Positions 45,091 to 55,686 are shown, numbered from the stretch's first letter. The stretch: 64,000 nt of DNA from Ceratorhiza oryzae-sativae (GCA_030998015.1 JARWMV010000236.1:186001-250000), one strand, 5' to 3'. Made by a program: numbers and translations. Notes: generated by a model from the letters alone, not told the origin.

Positions 45091-46696
45091 CAGTTTGGGA
45101 CAAAACTGCATGCAGCAATCAAAGTTCTGACTTTGAATGCTAATAGCTTGAGACTCAGCACATGTGACTGCATATATTTAATACTATTCAATAGCTATAC
45201 ATCTGAGCTACAAAATGAATATATATGTAACATGTTTCATCATGTGGTCTCAGAGATAACCTTAAGACAAAACAGAAGGTACATGCAAGCAGTTTTGTCC
45301 CCAGTTTCATAATCTGCATGTTTTCCATATGTGTTTGAAACTACTCAGTCTTGTGATCTGCAGTGTTTTTGGCAGCCTATGTATATCATATATAGCACAT
45401 ATAGCCTTGAGATAAATAACAAACCAGTCATCTAGGCATGCCCCCTCCACTCACTCAGGATCAAATCAACTCTGTGCTTTCACTACTTGATTCTGGGCAT
45501 AAACATTCTCAAATTCAAGCTAGACTGACAATTTCATCTGCATCTATTACAAAAATATGTGCTAGGTATCACCCAGACCTCTGCAAATCAAAGGGTGGGC
45601 ATCCTTGCAAGCTGAATCCAACAGCAATTTGCCATGCTGTTCAACTTGTAACCAACCTTAACTCAGTCTCCACCTGCAAGGCCACCCAGTTGCTCTGCAA
45701 TCTTGTGGGGCAGTCCATACATTGTAAAACTGTCTGTTGCACACTGAAGGGGGCAGGTTTAAGGCCAGTTAAGGGCACTAAAAAACCAAGGCATACCCCA
45801 CAGCAGATCTGTGATTGGATTGCATTTGCCAAGGCACACAAAGACTGGACAATGGAGGACTGGAAGCAGGTATTATGGTCAGATGAGACAAAAATCAATT
45901 GGTTAGGGTTAGATGGGATTCACTGGACATGGGCTTGCCAAGGGGAAACACTCACAGATTGGCAGATTGTTCCAACTGCAAATTTTGGTGGAGGATCACT
46001 CATGTTTTGGGGTGTATGGGATGGTCAGGAACTGGCTTTGGGTGTTGTTTGGAGTGCATCTTGAACAAGGAGTTATACCTTGAGATTTTAGGTGATGAGC
46101 TTTCATGAAGCCTTGAGCTCTTGGGATTGGAGCCTGGAGAGGTGATTTTTCAGCAAGACAACACCAGCTCCCATAAGGCAAATGTTTGCCTAAACTGGTT
46201 CAATGACCACAACATTGAGGTAATGGAGTGGCCAGCCAACTCTCCAGACCTCAACCCAATTGAAAACCTTTGGGCAGAGCTTAAACAGTGCCTAGGCAAG
46301 TACAAAGCCCCACCTGCAGGGATCCTGGAGTTATGGGATTGTGTCCAGGATGTCTGGAACCAATTTGGCAAAAACTACTGCCAAAAACTTATAGAAAGCA
46401 TGCCTAGGCACATGGCTATGGTTTTGAAAAGGAAAGGAAAGGCAATTCCATATTAAATATCTCTGGACAGATATCTGGATTTTTGGGGACAAAACTGCTT
46501 GTATGCACATCCTGTATTGTTTTGCTCAGATGTATGTGGTTTTGCAATCAAGTATGCTTCATGTATATTTATTTTGTAGCTGAGATATAAGGCTATCAAA
46601 CAGTGCTAAATACATGTGGTTGCATGCGCTGGGTCTCAAGTTATTAGTGTTCAAAGTCAGAACTTTGATTGCCACAAGCAGTTTTGTCCTGAACTG
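45091..46696 (+). mobile_element. Tc1/mariner element, 1606 bp
   Basis: Inverted ends of about 47 bp: left CAGTTTGGGACAAAACTGC, right inverted CAGTTCAGGACAAAACTGC, both continuing into a shared tail ending GTTCTGACTTTGAA. Flanked by TA on each side (45089-45090, 46697-46698). It sits inside an intron of the RecQ-like relic, in the same orientation. Confidence 0.93.
45438..46456 (+). pseudogene. Tc1-type transposase, frame broken
   Basis: N-terminal helix-turn-helix half MPPPLTQDQINSVLSLLDSG and ICARYHPDLCKSKGGHPCKL; HTPQQICDWIAFAKAHKDWT; catalytic region WSDETKINW (first Asp), QQDNTSSHKAN (second Asp), ANSPDLNPIENLWAELKQ (Glu, DD34E spacing). One base is missing near 46010 (TTTTGGGGTGT; frame moves from FGGGSLMFWG to CMGWSGTGFG), and an in-frame TGA follows DELS before SLELLGLEPGEV. 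All three catalytic acids remain, so inactivation rests on the frameshift and the stop. Confidence 0.88.
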
Positions 46697-46854
46697 TATA
46701 CTAACCATATCTGATACTTAGGACTCTGATAGGGTATAGATATCCCCAACATTGAGTTGGTAGTTCAATATCAGCACCCTTCCTCTGTATGTGCTCTCTG
46801 GCAGCAACTTGGACATGCTGGTTGCAACCAAAAGGTCCAGGTGTATGGGCTGCT

Positions 46855-46988
46855 TTAAGGATGTGATGCTGATATTCTGGCATTCTGGCATCAAGGGTAA
46901 CTCAATTACAGAAGCACTGATTTATAAGCTGATGCAATTGAGTTACCCTTTGATGCCAGAATGCCAGAATATCAGCATCACATCCTTA
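46855..46988. mobile_element. Palindromic hAT-type MITE, 134 bp
   Basis: Arms of about 52 bp, essentially perfect, starting TAAGGATGTGATGCTGATAT and separated by about 28 bp. Flanks ggctgctt and ggccgctt form an 8-bp duplication with one transition. Its ends match the non-autonomous hAT element (TAAGGATG). It interrupts the last exon of the RecQ-like relic; removing it restores the reading into PLLVESKYF. Confidence 0.85.
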
Positions 46989-47182
46989 GGCCGCTTCTTG
47001 TTGAGTCAAAATATTTTGATAGTGAGAGGGAAAAGAAGAAGTCAGCCCAAGAACAAAATGATTTAAAGTGTGCATGTTTCCATGCACAAGCATCATCATC
47101 ACAAGAACCAAGCATTATACCAAACAAGCAGCAGTGTCTAGAAACACCAGTCCCCTCATACACAGCCCACACTGGCACCTGA

Positions 47183-48455
47183 GATCATGAGGGCAGAGCC
47201 TGGGGGCAACTTGGCAGTGATGACAAGGGAGGTAGGGGCAACAATGAGACATTGCAAGAGAGTGAGCAGAGAAAGAACAAGACTTGTATTGACAAGGAGG
47301 TCAAGTTTGTGAGGAGACCTTGTCAAACTTGACCTAGTTCATATACACTTCAAGCCACATCAAAACAAACACAACTATACTACAAGTCATATCACTAAAT
47401 GATAGAAGCTGCTGCAGAGCAGTGGAATTTCACATCAAAGTTGAAATGCACCTTTGGTAAGCAGTCTGGAACATTCCATGAGTCACATGATACAGTTGTC
47501 CCATAAAAGGAAAGTGTGCTTTGAAAATGTTCTTAAAGATCATAATAAATCAAGAAAATATTATATGTTGGATATATGTGTGTCAAGCTGTGACATGAAT
47601 GCAGATTCTGCATCATGTCCTACCATTAACAGCAAGTGCAGTAGGTGTGAGCTTGCAAACCATTATTTCAAGAACCCCACTGAAGGTAAAAAGCAGTGTC
47701 ATCAGGGATTGCATACATAATGAACTTACCATGATCTATCCAAGATCTGAACATGTGTTGTGATAAGGATGTGACACTGATATTTTGACAAAAATCAGCA
47801 CCAGCACACCAGAATTCATCAGTATTTGGCAATTCCTGCCTCAGTGCTGGCACCAGCAAAAGGGAATGCAGACATCTGGTGAAATTCTGGCACATTAATA
47901 CAATGGATACACCATTAAATAGAGAAAATTCAGGGCTTTCAAATGATATGCAGCACTCCAGGACAAGATAAATTATAGGGCATATCACAGCTCATTTTGT
48001 ATCTGTGACAGTGCATTAAAAGGGGGGCCAGTTTTACAAACTCACCAGATTCTTATCATCTGTGGCTCATTATAAGGATGTGCTGTTGATTTCTGGCATG
48101 CCAAAATTAGCCTAAAGATGCAAATTTCCACCTGGAATGCTGCCAAAATTTCAGCATTTAAGCACCAGGATTTCTGTGTTATGCTAGCAAGGGAATGCAA
48201 GAATTACTGCTATGGTTGTTGCAAAGATTTTTCTGAAACTTGCCATAATCATTCACTTAATACACCATTAAATGTGGAAGATTCATAGCTTTCAAATGGT
48301 ATACTATAATCTATTATAATTCTGTTTTCTGAAGTCATTGATGGCAAAATATGCTACAGAGATATTCAGGGTAAGCACAGCTGAACCCCTGGGTGAGTTA
48401 ATGAGGAAAGCCCCATGTAAGTAGTACCATTCAATGTCTCTCAGTGAGGAGATTC
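47183..48455. other. Old repeat sequence with hAT-end-like motifs
   Basis: No gene seen. TAAGGATGTG motifs at 47764 and 48073, each followed by CTGATATT/TTGATTTCTGGCA, look like isolated hAT-type ends in the same orientation; no matching right ends found. Confidence 0.35.
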
Positions 48456-50198
48456 TGTTACAGGTCAGGGTACACTTGAATATCTAGAGCTTAAGCAAAT
48501 GTAGATATGTTAGTATACACTAATTGTACTTGTCATGAGCCAAGGTGGCTCATGACTGGAACTGGTGGCTATGACTATAAATCTTACTAATATTGTAATT
48601 TGGATGAGTAATGGGGCTGACTGATGTGATCAGTCAGCCACTAATGGTGCATTAGTCATGTGGCTAGAGGGATTAGTAACTGCCAATCACCTGCTTACTG
48701 ATCCACCATTCATGCTGACTCACTCCCTCCACTTTGCTTACTGATCTGCCATTCATGCTGACTGATACCAAATCATGTATGCTTATGTGATCATGTACAT
48801 AGAGGAGTATAAATACAGCCATGAAGCTGCTCTAGGTCCCCCAGATTGCTTCATACTGACATCCCCCCCACTGTACTAGGGGGCAGGCTGGTTTCACCAG
48901 CCTGTCCCCATCACCCCTACTACCCATACACACCCAGGCAAGCAGTGGGTTGTGACAGTACTCAATACTTCTTAGACTAGAGTAAGAAGGCTCAAAGTAG
49001 TTGCAATGCAATCAAGTAACACTCAAGGTAGTCCTAATCTTTCACAGTGTAAACTGACCAATTTATAGGTATAAAGAGCAAGACTACTATGGTCAAGTTC
49101 CCTTAGATATCTTAAATGTGGTTCAGCCCTAGTCACTTGGACTAACTTATACTAATCTTAATACTAGACTTTAGCAATGGCTTATTGGATAGTTGGAGGG
49201 CTGCCTAATGCATGTACTTCCTCAGCTACAGGTACTTAGATTTCCTCTAATAGCTGGTACTTAATGTCACACTCAATCAGGCAATATTGTATCCTTATAT
49301 ATCTCTGTATATAAGATACAATGAATCAAACAGTATATAACTAATATGGTACTTTATTCCTCAGTACTAGTTATATAAGAAATCACACACAGACAAGAGA
49401 AATAGAAAGAGAAAAGAAACCAATAACCAGTCTGGGTTGAGTAAGAGTAGGAGGAGGTGGTCTGGAAGGGCCTCAGAGGAGGTCCTTTTATACCCTGAGG
49501 AGGGCATTCCAGAGCCAAATAGATGCATGCATGCCAGTGTGATCATCAAAAGAGGGTACTGCTATACTTGGGGTACACCCTAGCCCAGTATAGGATAAGA
49601 GAGTAAAGACAGGGTGTGGATCAAAGGCATTGATGCATCTGAGACCTGCTATTGGCTTGTAGATCATATTATCATAGTATATTCATGTAATGAATGGAGA
49701 CTACATCTTAGTGAGTCATAAAGTGAGTCAGAGAAGCTTCTGGATCAATTTGGAAGGCTCTCCTGACTCACTGGAGTCATTAGATCTTGATTGATGGTCC
49801 AGTAAGATTCTAATGATCTTTGGGCCATTCTCGCGCAAGGATCTGGTGGATCGCAACAATCTTCGGGCAGCAGATACCGCCAAAGATTAGCTATTGATAG
49901 AGCATAAGATCGCCTCCATAGCATAAGCGGTTGCCAAGATATGAACAGTGCAATGTTGTAATCAATATCTCCTGATAAGAGGAAATATTGCCACCTCTGT
50001 ATCTCTCTGAGATCTTATCATAAAAACTTAATAAAATATGTGTTGGAAAGCAGGAAATTTTTAATATTTAATGGAACAGAAAATAGTACAATTTGGAGTG
50101 CATACAAATTCAAGTATTTCACAAATTAATTACAGAGGCATTGCTTGAGGTTGGCAGAGCAGACTAAAATAATAGAAAAATGTTAGTGATCCATGACA
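48456..50198 (-). mobile_element. LTR of the L1.3 family, copy 3 (reverse), carrying a nested solo LTR
   Basis: Reverse complement of copy 1: begins tgttacaggtcagggtacac and ends gttagtgatccatgaca. TATA box and poly-A signal conserved. About 427 bp at 48531-48957 plus one 5-bp duplication are foreign. Flanks gattc/aataa show no target duplication. Confidence 0.88.
48531..48957 (+). mobile_element. Nested solo LTR, 427 bp, second LTR family
   Basis: Starts TGTCATGAGCCAAGGTGG, ends AGTGGGTTGTGACA, and is flanked by gtact on both sides (48526-48530, 48958-48962). Contains a TATA-like gagtataaatacagcc near 48805. Orientation on the plus strand is inferred from this TATA-like box only. Confidence 0.85.
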
Positions 50199-50447
50199 AA
50201 TAAAATATAGAGGTTGGTAGTTGGTATTGCAGCTAGTGGGTTATAGTTCACCAGGGCTCATAACCTGTTGAACAAATGTGCAGTTAATTATATAGATTGA
50301 GCAGAGGAATCTTCTGGTACCATATAAGCATATGTACATAGGCATATATATATACTATGTAGTGTCCATAAAGCTATACTACTGTAGATATGATACAAGG
50401 CAATACGTCAGGTATGAACCACTAAGCAGTACATGATCAGGGTGGCA

Positions 50448-51291
50448 TGTTATGACCTGTCAAACAGACATAACAGAGTAACCAAATATTTTATGGATTT
50501 ATGGCATTTTTTCCTAAGTGGAACAAGCCATAAACAAGGTCACATGATCTTGGCACTTAACTGGTGCTTACAGTGGTTACCCTGAACTTGCTCCAGCATT
50601 TCTCTCCATTGTTACTTGGAGCAAGGAGCAAGTTGTCACATGATCTTGGCACTTAACCAGCGCTTATGGTGGTTACCCTGAACTTGCTCCAGCATTTCTC
50701 TCCATTGTTACTTGGAGCAAGGAGCAAGTTGTCACATGATCTTGGCACTTAACCAGCGCTTATGGTGGTTACCCTGAACTTGCTCCAGCATTTCTCTCCA
50801 TTGTTACTTGGAGCAAGGAGCAAGTTGTCACATGATCTTGGCACTTAACTGGCACTTACAGTGGTTACCCTGAACTCGCTCTAGCATTTCTCTCCATTGT
50901 TACTTGGAGCAAGGAGCAAGTTGTCATGTGATCTTGGTGCTTACTGCAGGATCATGTGACCTCAGCACTTACCCCTCAGACCTTGTGTGGCTCTATAAGA
51001 TTTGGAGCTGCACAAACTTAAGATAAACAATTACCTAACCCATGGTACTATATATAACCTGTACCTACTGCAGATTGCACTTAAATAATACATCTGCAGC
51101 CACTGCAGCCACAGGCGTAGAAAGGAGGATAAAGCAAGACTGGACACCTCAGCTTGCTTTATCTTGTCAACCACCATAGACCATAGCAAACACTGTAACT
51201 AGAACACTCAATACATACTGCCTAACACCAAACCATCAACGTAGCCACTACTTAAGTGCTTTGCATGGAAGCATCCAGAGGGTCACGACAT
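50448..51291 (+). mobile_element. Probable LTR of a third family containing a minisatellite
   Basis: Candidate ends TGTTATGACCTGTC and GAGGGTCACGACA; the next bases TGGCACATAAGC could be a primer-binding site. A TATA-like ctctataaga lies near 50991. No partner LTR in the window, so the call is tentative. Confidence 0.4.
50541..50940 (+). repeat. 96-bp minisatellite, four copies
   Basis: Units start at 50541, 50637, 50733 and 50829, with a partial fifth at 50925; period exactly 96 bp. Units 2 and 3 are nearly identical. Each unit contains cttgctcc ... ggagcaag, an inverted pair able to form a hairpin with a loop of about 30 nt. Confidence 0.93.
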
Positions 51292-52169
51292 GGCACATAA
51301 GCACCATCATCACAGCCACACCATAGCTTGGTATCAATCAGTAAGTCTTATCATGTGTACACTCAATAAGGAGTGGAGGGAGTGAGGGTGGCTCACAACA
51401 TGGCATAGTGAGCTTGTTGAAGGTAAACTTGATCATGTTGCCTTTGGGATCAATCTTGTAATGGGCATACCAGCTAATATAAAGCAATCAGTTGTTTCAA
51501 TCAATTAAACAAACCAATCTAACACCCACAGTGTCTGACCAAACCCTGCCATCACCTTCACCTTGCAGATATTTTTCAATGTAAGGGATCCCACCTCACC
51601 AAGAGATTGATCTTTGTACAAGCCAGGGCAGCTTGTTGAATGGGGGGGATAAGCACACTTCTGTTGAAAATATGGAGAGATGGATGATCAATTTGAGATG
51701 GGGCAAAATGCTCCAAGCTAGAGTTGGTCAAGAGGAAAATGAAAAATGAGGGCCTGGTGGTGAGTGTTGCCAGCACACTCCTAAGATTGTGATAGGCAGT
51801 ACAGTTGAATATGCCACTGGTACAGGTGTTAGCTTTGGTCAGGATATGAGCTATGTCTAAAGATAGATGGAATGCATTTGACTTCAGAGGACAACCAGGT
51901 CTAATGAGTTCAGCTAGCCAATCGTAGCTTAAAACATAGAGCTTGTTCAAGATTGGTATGTGATTTGGCCTGGTACTTAAGTTCACAAAGCTATGGTAGA
52001 GTAATTTTTTTTACATGGAAGTGCATAATGGCTTGATGGAACTTACTTGTTTTGGCTTGGCAACAACTGAAGAGTAGAGACCTTTCCTATTTTCTCCTGT
52101 TGTGTTTCTCATCCCCCCCCCTCAGGTAATCTGCCTGCCATTGGGCCAGGTCCTTCCCCTCAAGATGTG
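51292..52169. other. Repeat sequence with an unassigned open frame
   Basis: A reverse-strand frame at 51576-51986 (136 codons, MNLSTRPNHIPILNKLYVLS) has no recognised domain; further right toward 51400 another frame reads HYKIDPKGNMIKFTFNKLTM. Could be internal sequence of an LTR element. Confidence 0.3.
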
Positions 52170-53474
52170 TGTTATGGATTACTAACATTTTCTATTATTT
52201 TAGTCTGCTCTGCCAACCTCAAGCAATGCCTCTGTAATTTTCTTGAAATTAAATGAATTTGTATGCATCTGAATTTGTACCATTTGTATTCCATTAAATA
52301 GTAGAAAATCTCCTCTTTCCCATGCATATTTTATTGTGATTTTATCTTAAGAACTCAGAGAGATATAGAGGTTGCAATATTTCCTCTTATCAGGAAATAT
52401 CAATTACAACATTGCACTGCTCATATCTTGGCAACCACTTATGCTATCAATGCAATCTTATGCTCTATCGATAGCTAATCTTTGGTGGTATCTGCTGCCC
52501 AAAGATCATTGTGATCCACCAGATCCTTGCACCAGAATGGCCCAAAGATCATTAGAATCTTACTGGACCATCAATCAAGATCTAATGACTCCAGTGAGTC
52601 AGGAGAGCCTTCCAAATTGATCCAGAAGCTTCTCTGACTTACTTTATGACTCACTAAGATGTAGTCTCCATTCATTACATGAATATACTATGATAATATG
52701 ATCTACAAGCCAATAGCAGGTCTCAGATGCATCAATGTCTTTGATCCACACCCTGTCTTTACTCTCTTATCCTATACTGGGCTAGGGTGACCCCAAGTAT
52801 AGCAGTACCCTCTTTTGATGATCACACTGGCATGCATGCATCTATTTGGCTCTGGAATGCCCTCCTCAGGGTATAAAAGGACCTCCTCTGAGGCCCTTCC
52901 AGACCACCTCCTCCTACTCTTACTCAACCCAGACTGGTTATTGGTTTCTTTTCTCTTTCTATTTCTCTTGCCTGTGTGATTTCTCATATAACTAGTACTG
53001 AGGAATAAAGTACCATATTAGCTATATACTGTCTGATTCATTGTATCTTATATACAGAGATATATAAGGATACAATATTGCCTGATTGAGCATGACATTA
53101 AGTACCAGCTATTAGAGGAAATCTAAGTACCTGTAGCTGAGGAAGTACATGCATTAGGCAGCCCACCATCTATCCTATAAGCTATTTCTTAAGTCTAGTA
53201 TTAAGGTTAGTATCAGTTAGTCCAAGTGACTAGGGCTGAACCACATTTAAGATATCTAAGGGAACCTGACCATAGTAGTCTTGCTCTTTATACCTATAAA
53301 TTAGTCAGTTTACACTGTGAAAGATTAAGACTACCTTGAGTGTTACTTGATTGCATTGCAACTACTTTGAGCCTTCTTACTCTAGTCTAAGAAGTATTGA
53401 GTACAATTAGTGTATACTAACATATCTACCTTTGCTGAAGCTCTAGATATTCAAGTGTACCCTGACCTGTAACA
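52170..53474 (+). mobile_element. LTR of the L1.3 family, copy 4
   Basis: Starts TGTTATGGATTACTAAC, ends CCTGACCTGTAACA, full length (1305 bp). TATA box and AATAAA conserved. Flanks atgtg/gttct do not match. Confidence 0.88.
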
Positions 53475-53777
53475 GTTCTGGACACTATTTTGTTTTGGCT
53501 TGCTGTGCTGCACCTTTAACATTGTAGTTCTGTTATGAACACTACTCTCTTGTGTTGTCACATGTGCCTGAGCCTTATGTGCAGATTTACAGGACTAAAG
53601 TCATTCAACAGGACTCCCATCAATCCAGGGACACATCCTTGGTCTAAAGGGTTCCCTTCAAACCATGTGTCAAACAGCACCTGTTTCTGACAGCAGAGGC
53701 TGAAGTCCTGTTATCAATGCCAGGAAATCCTATTGAGTCTAGGGACTTTGTGGAAATCCAGCTACTTCCTACAGTGA
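53475..53777. other. CpG-free spacer between LTR and duplicated copy 2
   Basis: No coding frame or known repeat recognised. Confidence 0.3.
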
Positions 53778-55686
53778 ATCCCCTTGCTTGTTTTGGATGA
53801 CACCCCTTGGACCATGATATTAACCAGCCAAGCAGTGCCACACTCAACACAAATGCTGGCATCATTCAGAGACAACAAATCCTTCCATTCTGGAACCAAC
53901 ACCTTGTGGCTATGGTGAATGCTGTGCTCACTTACCAAGAACACCCAAACATGTGGCCACTGGTGGCAAACCCGTGTCTCCATATAGTTCCACAACACAA
54001 ACATGCAGTGTCTGCCTGGAAACAAGACCCCAACCTTTATACCCTTTGTTTCTGTCTATTTCTCCCTTTATGCGCTTATTTTATTGTCTCTGACATGTAT
54101 TAATATATCCAGCACCCCGCACTCAAGTGATGTTCTTGGCTCTAGTTTGATCACAGAATACCTAGGCTATTCGCATACATTTACAGCAAAGCAGCTACAG
54201 GGCCAGCGTAAACATCGATGTGCTCATAGTACAGCATGATAAATCACATAAGGCGCTATACAACATCTGTCTGTTGGAATGCCCAAGCGCAGCCCATAGT
54301 GCATTCTTCAAAACCGCACATCTTACAGTGCATCCAGAGCCCCACGACACTATAGCCGCAGCCAAGGCGGTGAATTGCTCCTCGGTTGATACCAGATATA
54401 ATCCGGATCGGCTAGCACCAGAATTGTCAGAAACCAAAAAAAAGGAATTCGCATGTAAACACGAAATATACACTCACCCGCCTCTTTCCTCTTCCTAGCC
54501 ACCTCCTCAGACTCATCACCATCTGCAAACGTCACTTTCTTCCTCTTGCTCGGATCATCGCTCCTCCCGACCTCGTGCGTGTCGAGCGTAAAATTAAACG
54601 TGACCGAGCCATCACTCACGACCAAGGTCTCACGTACGAATCGAGATCCGCCGCCGGCTGCTCGCTCATCATCCTCTGGAACCTTTCGCTTTGCTGGAGA
54701 CTCGGACTTGGGCTCTTCTGAAGGCGCCGCCGGTCGGCGCGGCCTGTCGAAGCGGATAGGAGCTCGGTGGCAACATGTTCGAAGAGGAATGAACCGGAAT
54801 TTGGGCCGCTTTTTCGTTACGGTGATGGTGGATTCAACTATGGGCCGTGTGGGAGGAGGGGCACTGACGGTGCTAGCGGCAGCAGCAAGTGTATCTGCTG
54901 TGGTGTTCTCTTGCCCAGCAAGATTTTCACTGCGGTCGCCGCACATCGCAGGGTGTATGCGTTGGATAAGTGGGAACCTAGAGCGTGTTTCAGACCTCAA
55001 CCCAATCTCGCCGGATTTTATACTCGATATTCAGCGACGATAGATCAAGTCCCTTCGAATAGTGCCAAATTCTGAGCTGCGCATGTGCAGTGCCGGGAGT
55101 TTCCTTTTCGTTCCTTTGGCCGAGGAGAGAAGACCGGGATGGTCAATTTGCCTAAAGCGTCCTTTGTTGCCGGGAGTAACGATATCCATAACCGGTCTAC
55201 ATGGCAATATACGCTCGATATGACCTCGTCGGAAGTCTGCTCTGAGCAGGCCTTGGATTGTCCTGGACGCTGTACAAGGCAGAGTTTTTAATGCGTCGGC
55301 TGTTTACGGAAGTTTGAAGCGGGCTCATAAAGGGTTTGGCACATCATACCAAGGAGGCACCAGACGTCACCGAGGCTCAGATACGATGGGCGCGTTGCGT
55401 GTCTTGACGCTCATCCTTTTTCCGTTTTTTGCCATCAATAATGTCGTCGGCAGCTAATTAACTTTGATAGCTAGAGGTGGGCTTTATTGCGCCAGCTGTC
55501 ACGTGATATAACTAGTGAGAGAGGACGTGTAACGCTCCGTAGGTTGCTAGGGTCCAACCGTTGTTCATGTAAACCGCCTGAGGTGACGGGTACTTTTGCG
55601 GTCACAACTATGATGATCAAAAATAATAAATACCAACGTAACTAGGTTGTAACAAATAAACTTCGTAAACCCCACAAATCACACCC
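53778..55686. repeat. Duplicated block, copy 2 (right border of the transposon block)
   Basis: Direct copy of 22611-24571. In its first ~370 bp (next to the transposons) nearly every CpG of copy 1 is TpG or CpA, and a few dozen bases are deleted; from about 54150 on CpG is retained. Right of 55686 unique sequence leads to CDC14. Confidence 0.9.
54350..55000 (-). CDS. KVTF-motif small basic protein, copy 2
   Basis: Start at 55000 (MRSETRSRFPLIQRIHPAMC), stop at 54350. Same motifs as copy 1: IVESTITVTKKRPKFRFIPL, PIRFDRPRRPAAPSEEPKSE, SRFVRETLVVSDGSVTFNFT, DPSKRKKVTFADGDESEEVA, end ADPDYIWYQPRSNSPPWLRL. The intron is present and canonical, but here it is also open and a multiple of three, so an unspliced product would be 216 aa. 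Differences from copy 1 are mostly conservative and both frames are intact, so both copies may be under selection or the duplication is young. The RVxF-like KKVTF suggests a PP1 partner, unproven. Confidence 0.7.
   Translation of the reverse strand: MRSETRSRFPLIQRIHPAMCGDRSENLAGQENTTADTLAAAASTVSAPPPTRPIVESTITVTKKRPKFRFIPLRTCCHRAPIRFDRPRRPAAPSEEPKSESPAKRKVPEDDERAAGGGSRFVRETLVVSDGSVTFNFTLDTHEVGRSDDPSKRKKVTFADGDESEEVARKRKEAGECIFRVYMRIPFFWFLTILVLADPDYIWYQPRSNSPPWLRL

Larger units (their letters stand above)
44228..47182 (+). pseudogene. RecQ-like DNA helicase relic, interrupted by a Tc1 element and a MITE
   Basis: Walker A GSGKSLTMFLPLLLHKTG, SLIISPLQLLGDQHAHLELL, YHLVVTSPNYIAEDSC, motif II IIFDKAHCISQWG (normally DEAH, here DKAH), motif III-like IYSATLPPAVLDEVKSRM, CTDVAGM, then after the Tc1 element GIDIPNIELVVQYQHPSS and LWQQLGHAG, and after the MITE PLLVESKYFDSEREKKKSAQ. 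The DKAH codon pair GAC AAA fits loss of a CpG (GACGAA). The Tc1 insertion lies in an intron (gtaagtctgcata ... ctgatag), so that insertion alone need not have destroyed the gene. The N-terminal exon(s) before 44228 are unclear. Such RecQ-like genes are multicopy and transposon-associated in related fungi, by memory. Confidence 0.75.

Noticed and set aside
48531..48957. Hairpin tgtcatgagccaaggtggctcatgac as a stand-alone regulatory stem
   Set aside because: It is the first part of a solo LTR with a clear gtact duplication; no need for another explanation.
50541..50940. CRISPR-like array
   Set aside because: The 96-bp units are contiguous with no unique spacers, and the genome is eukaryotic.
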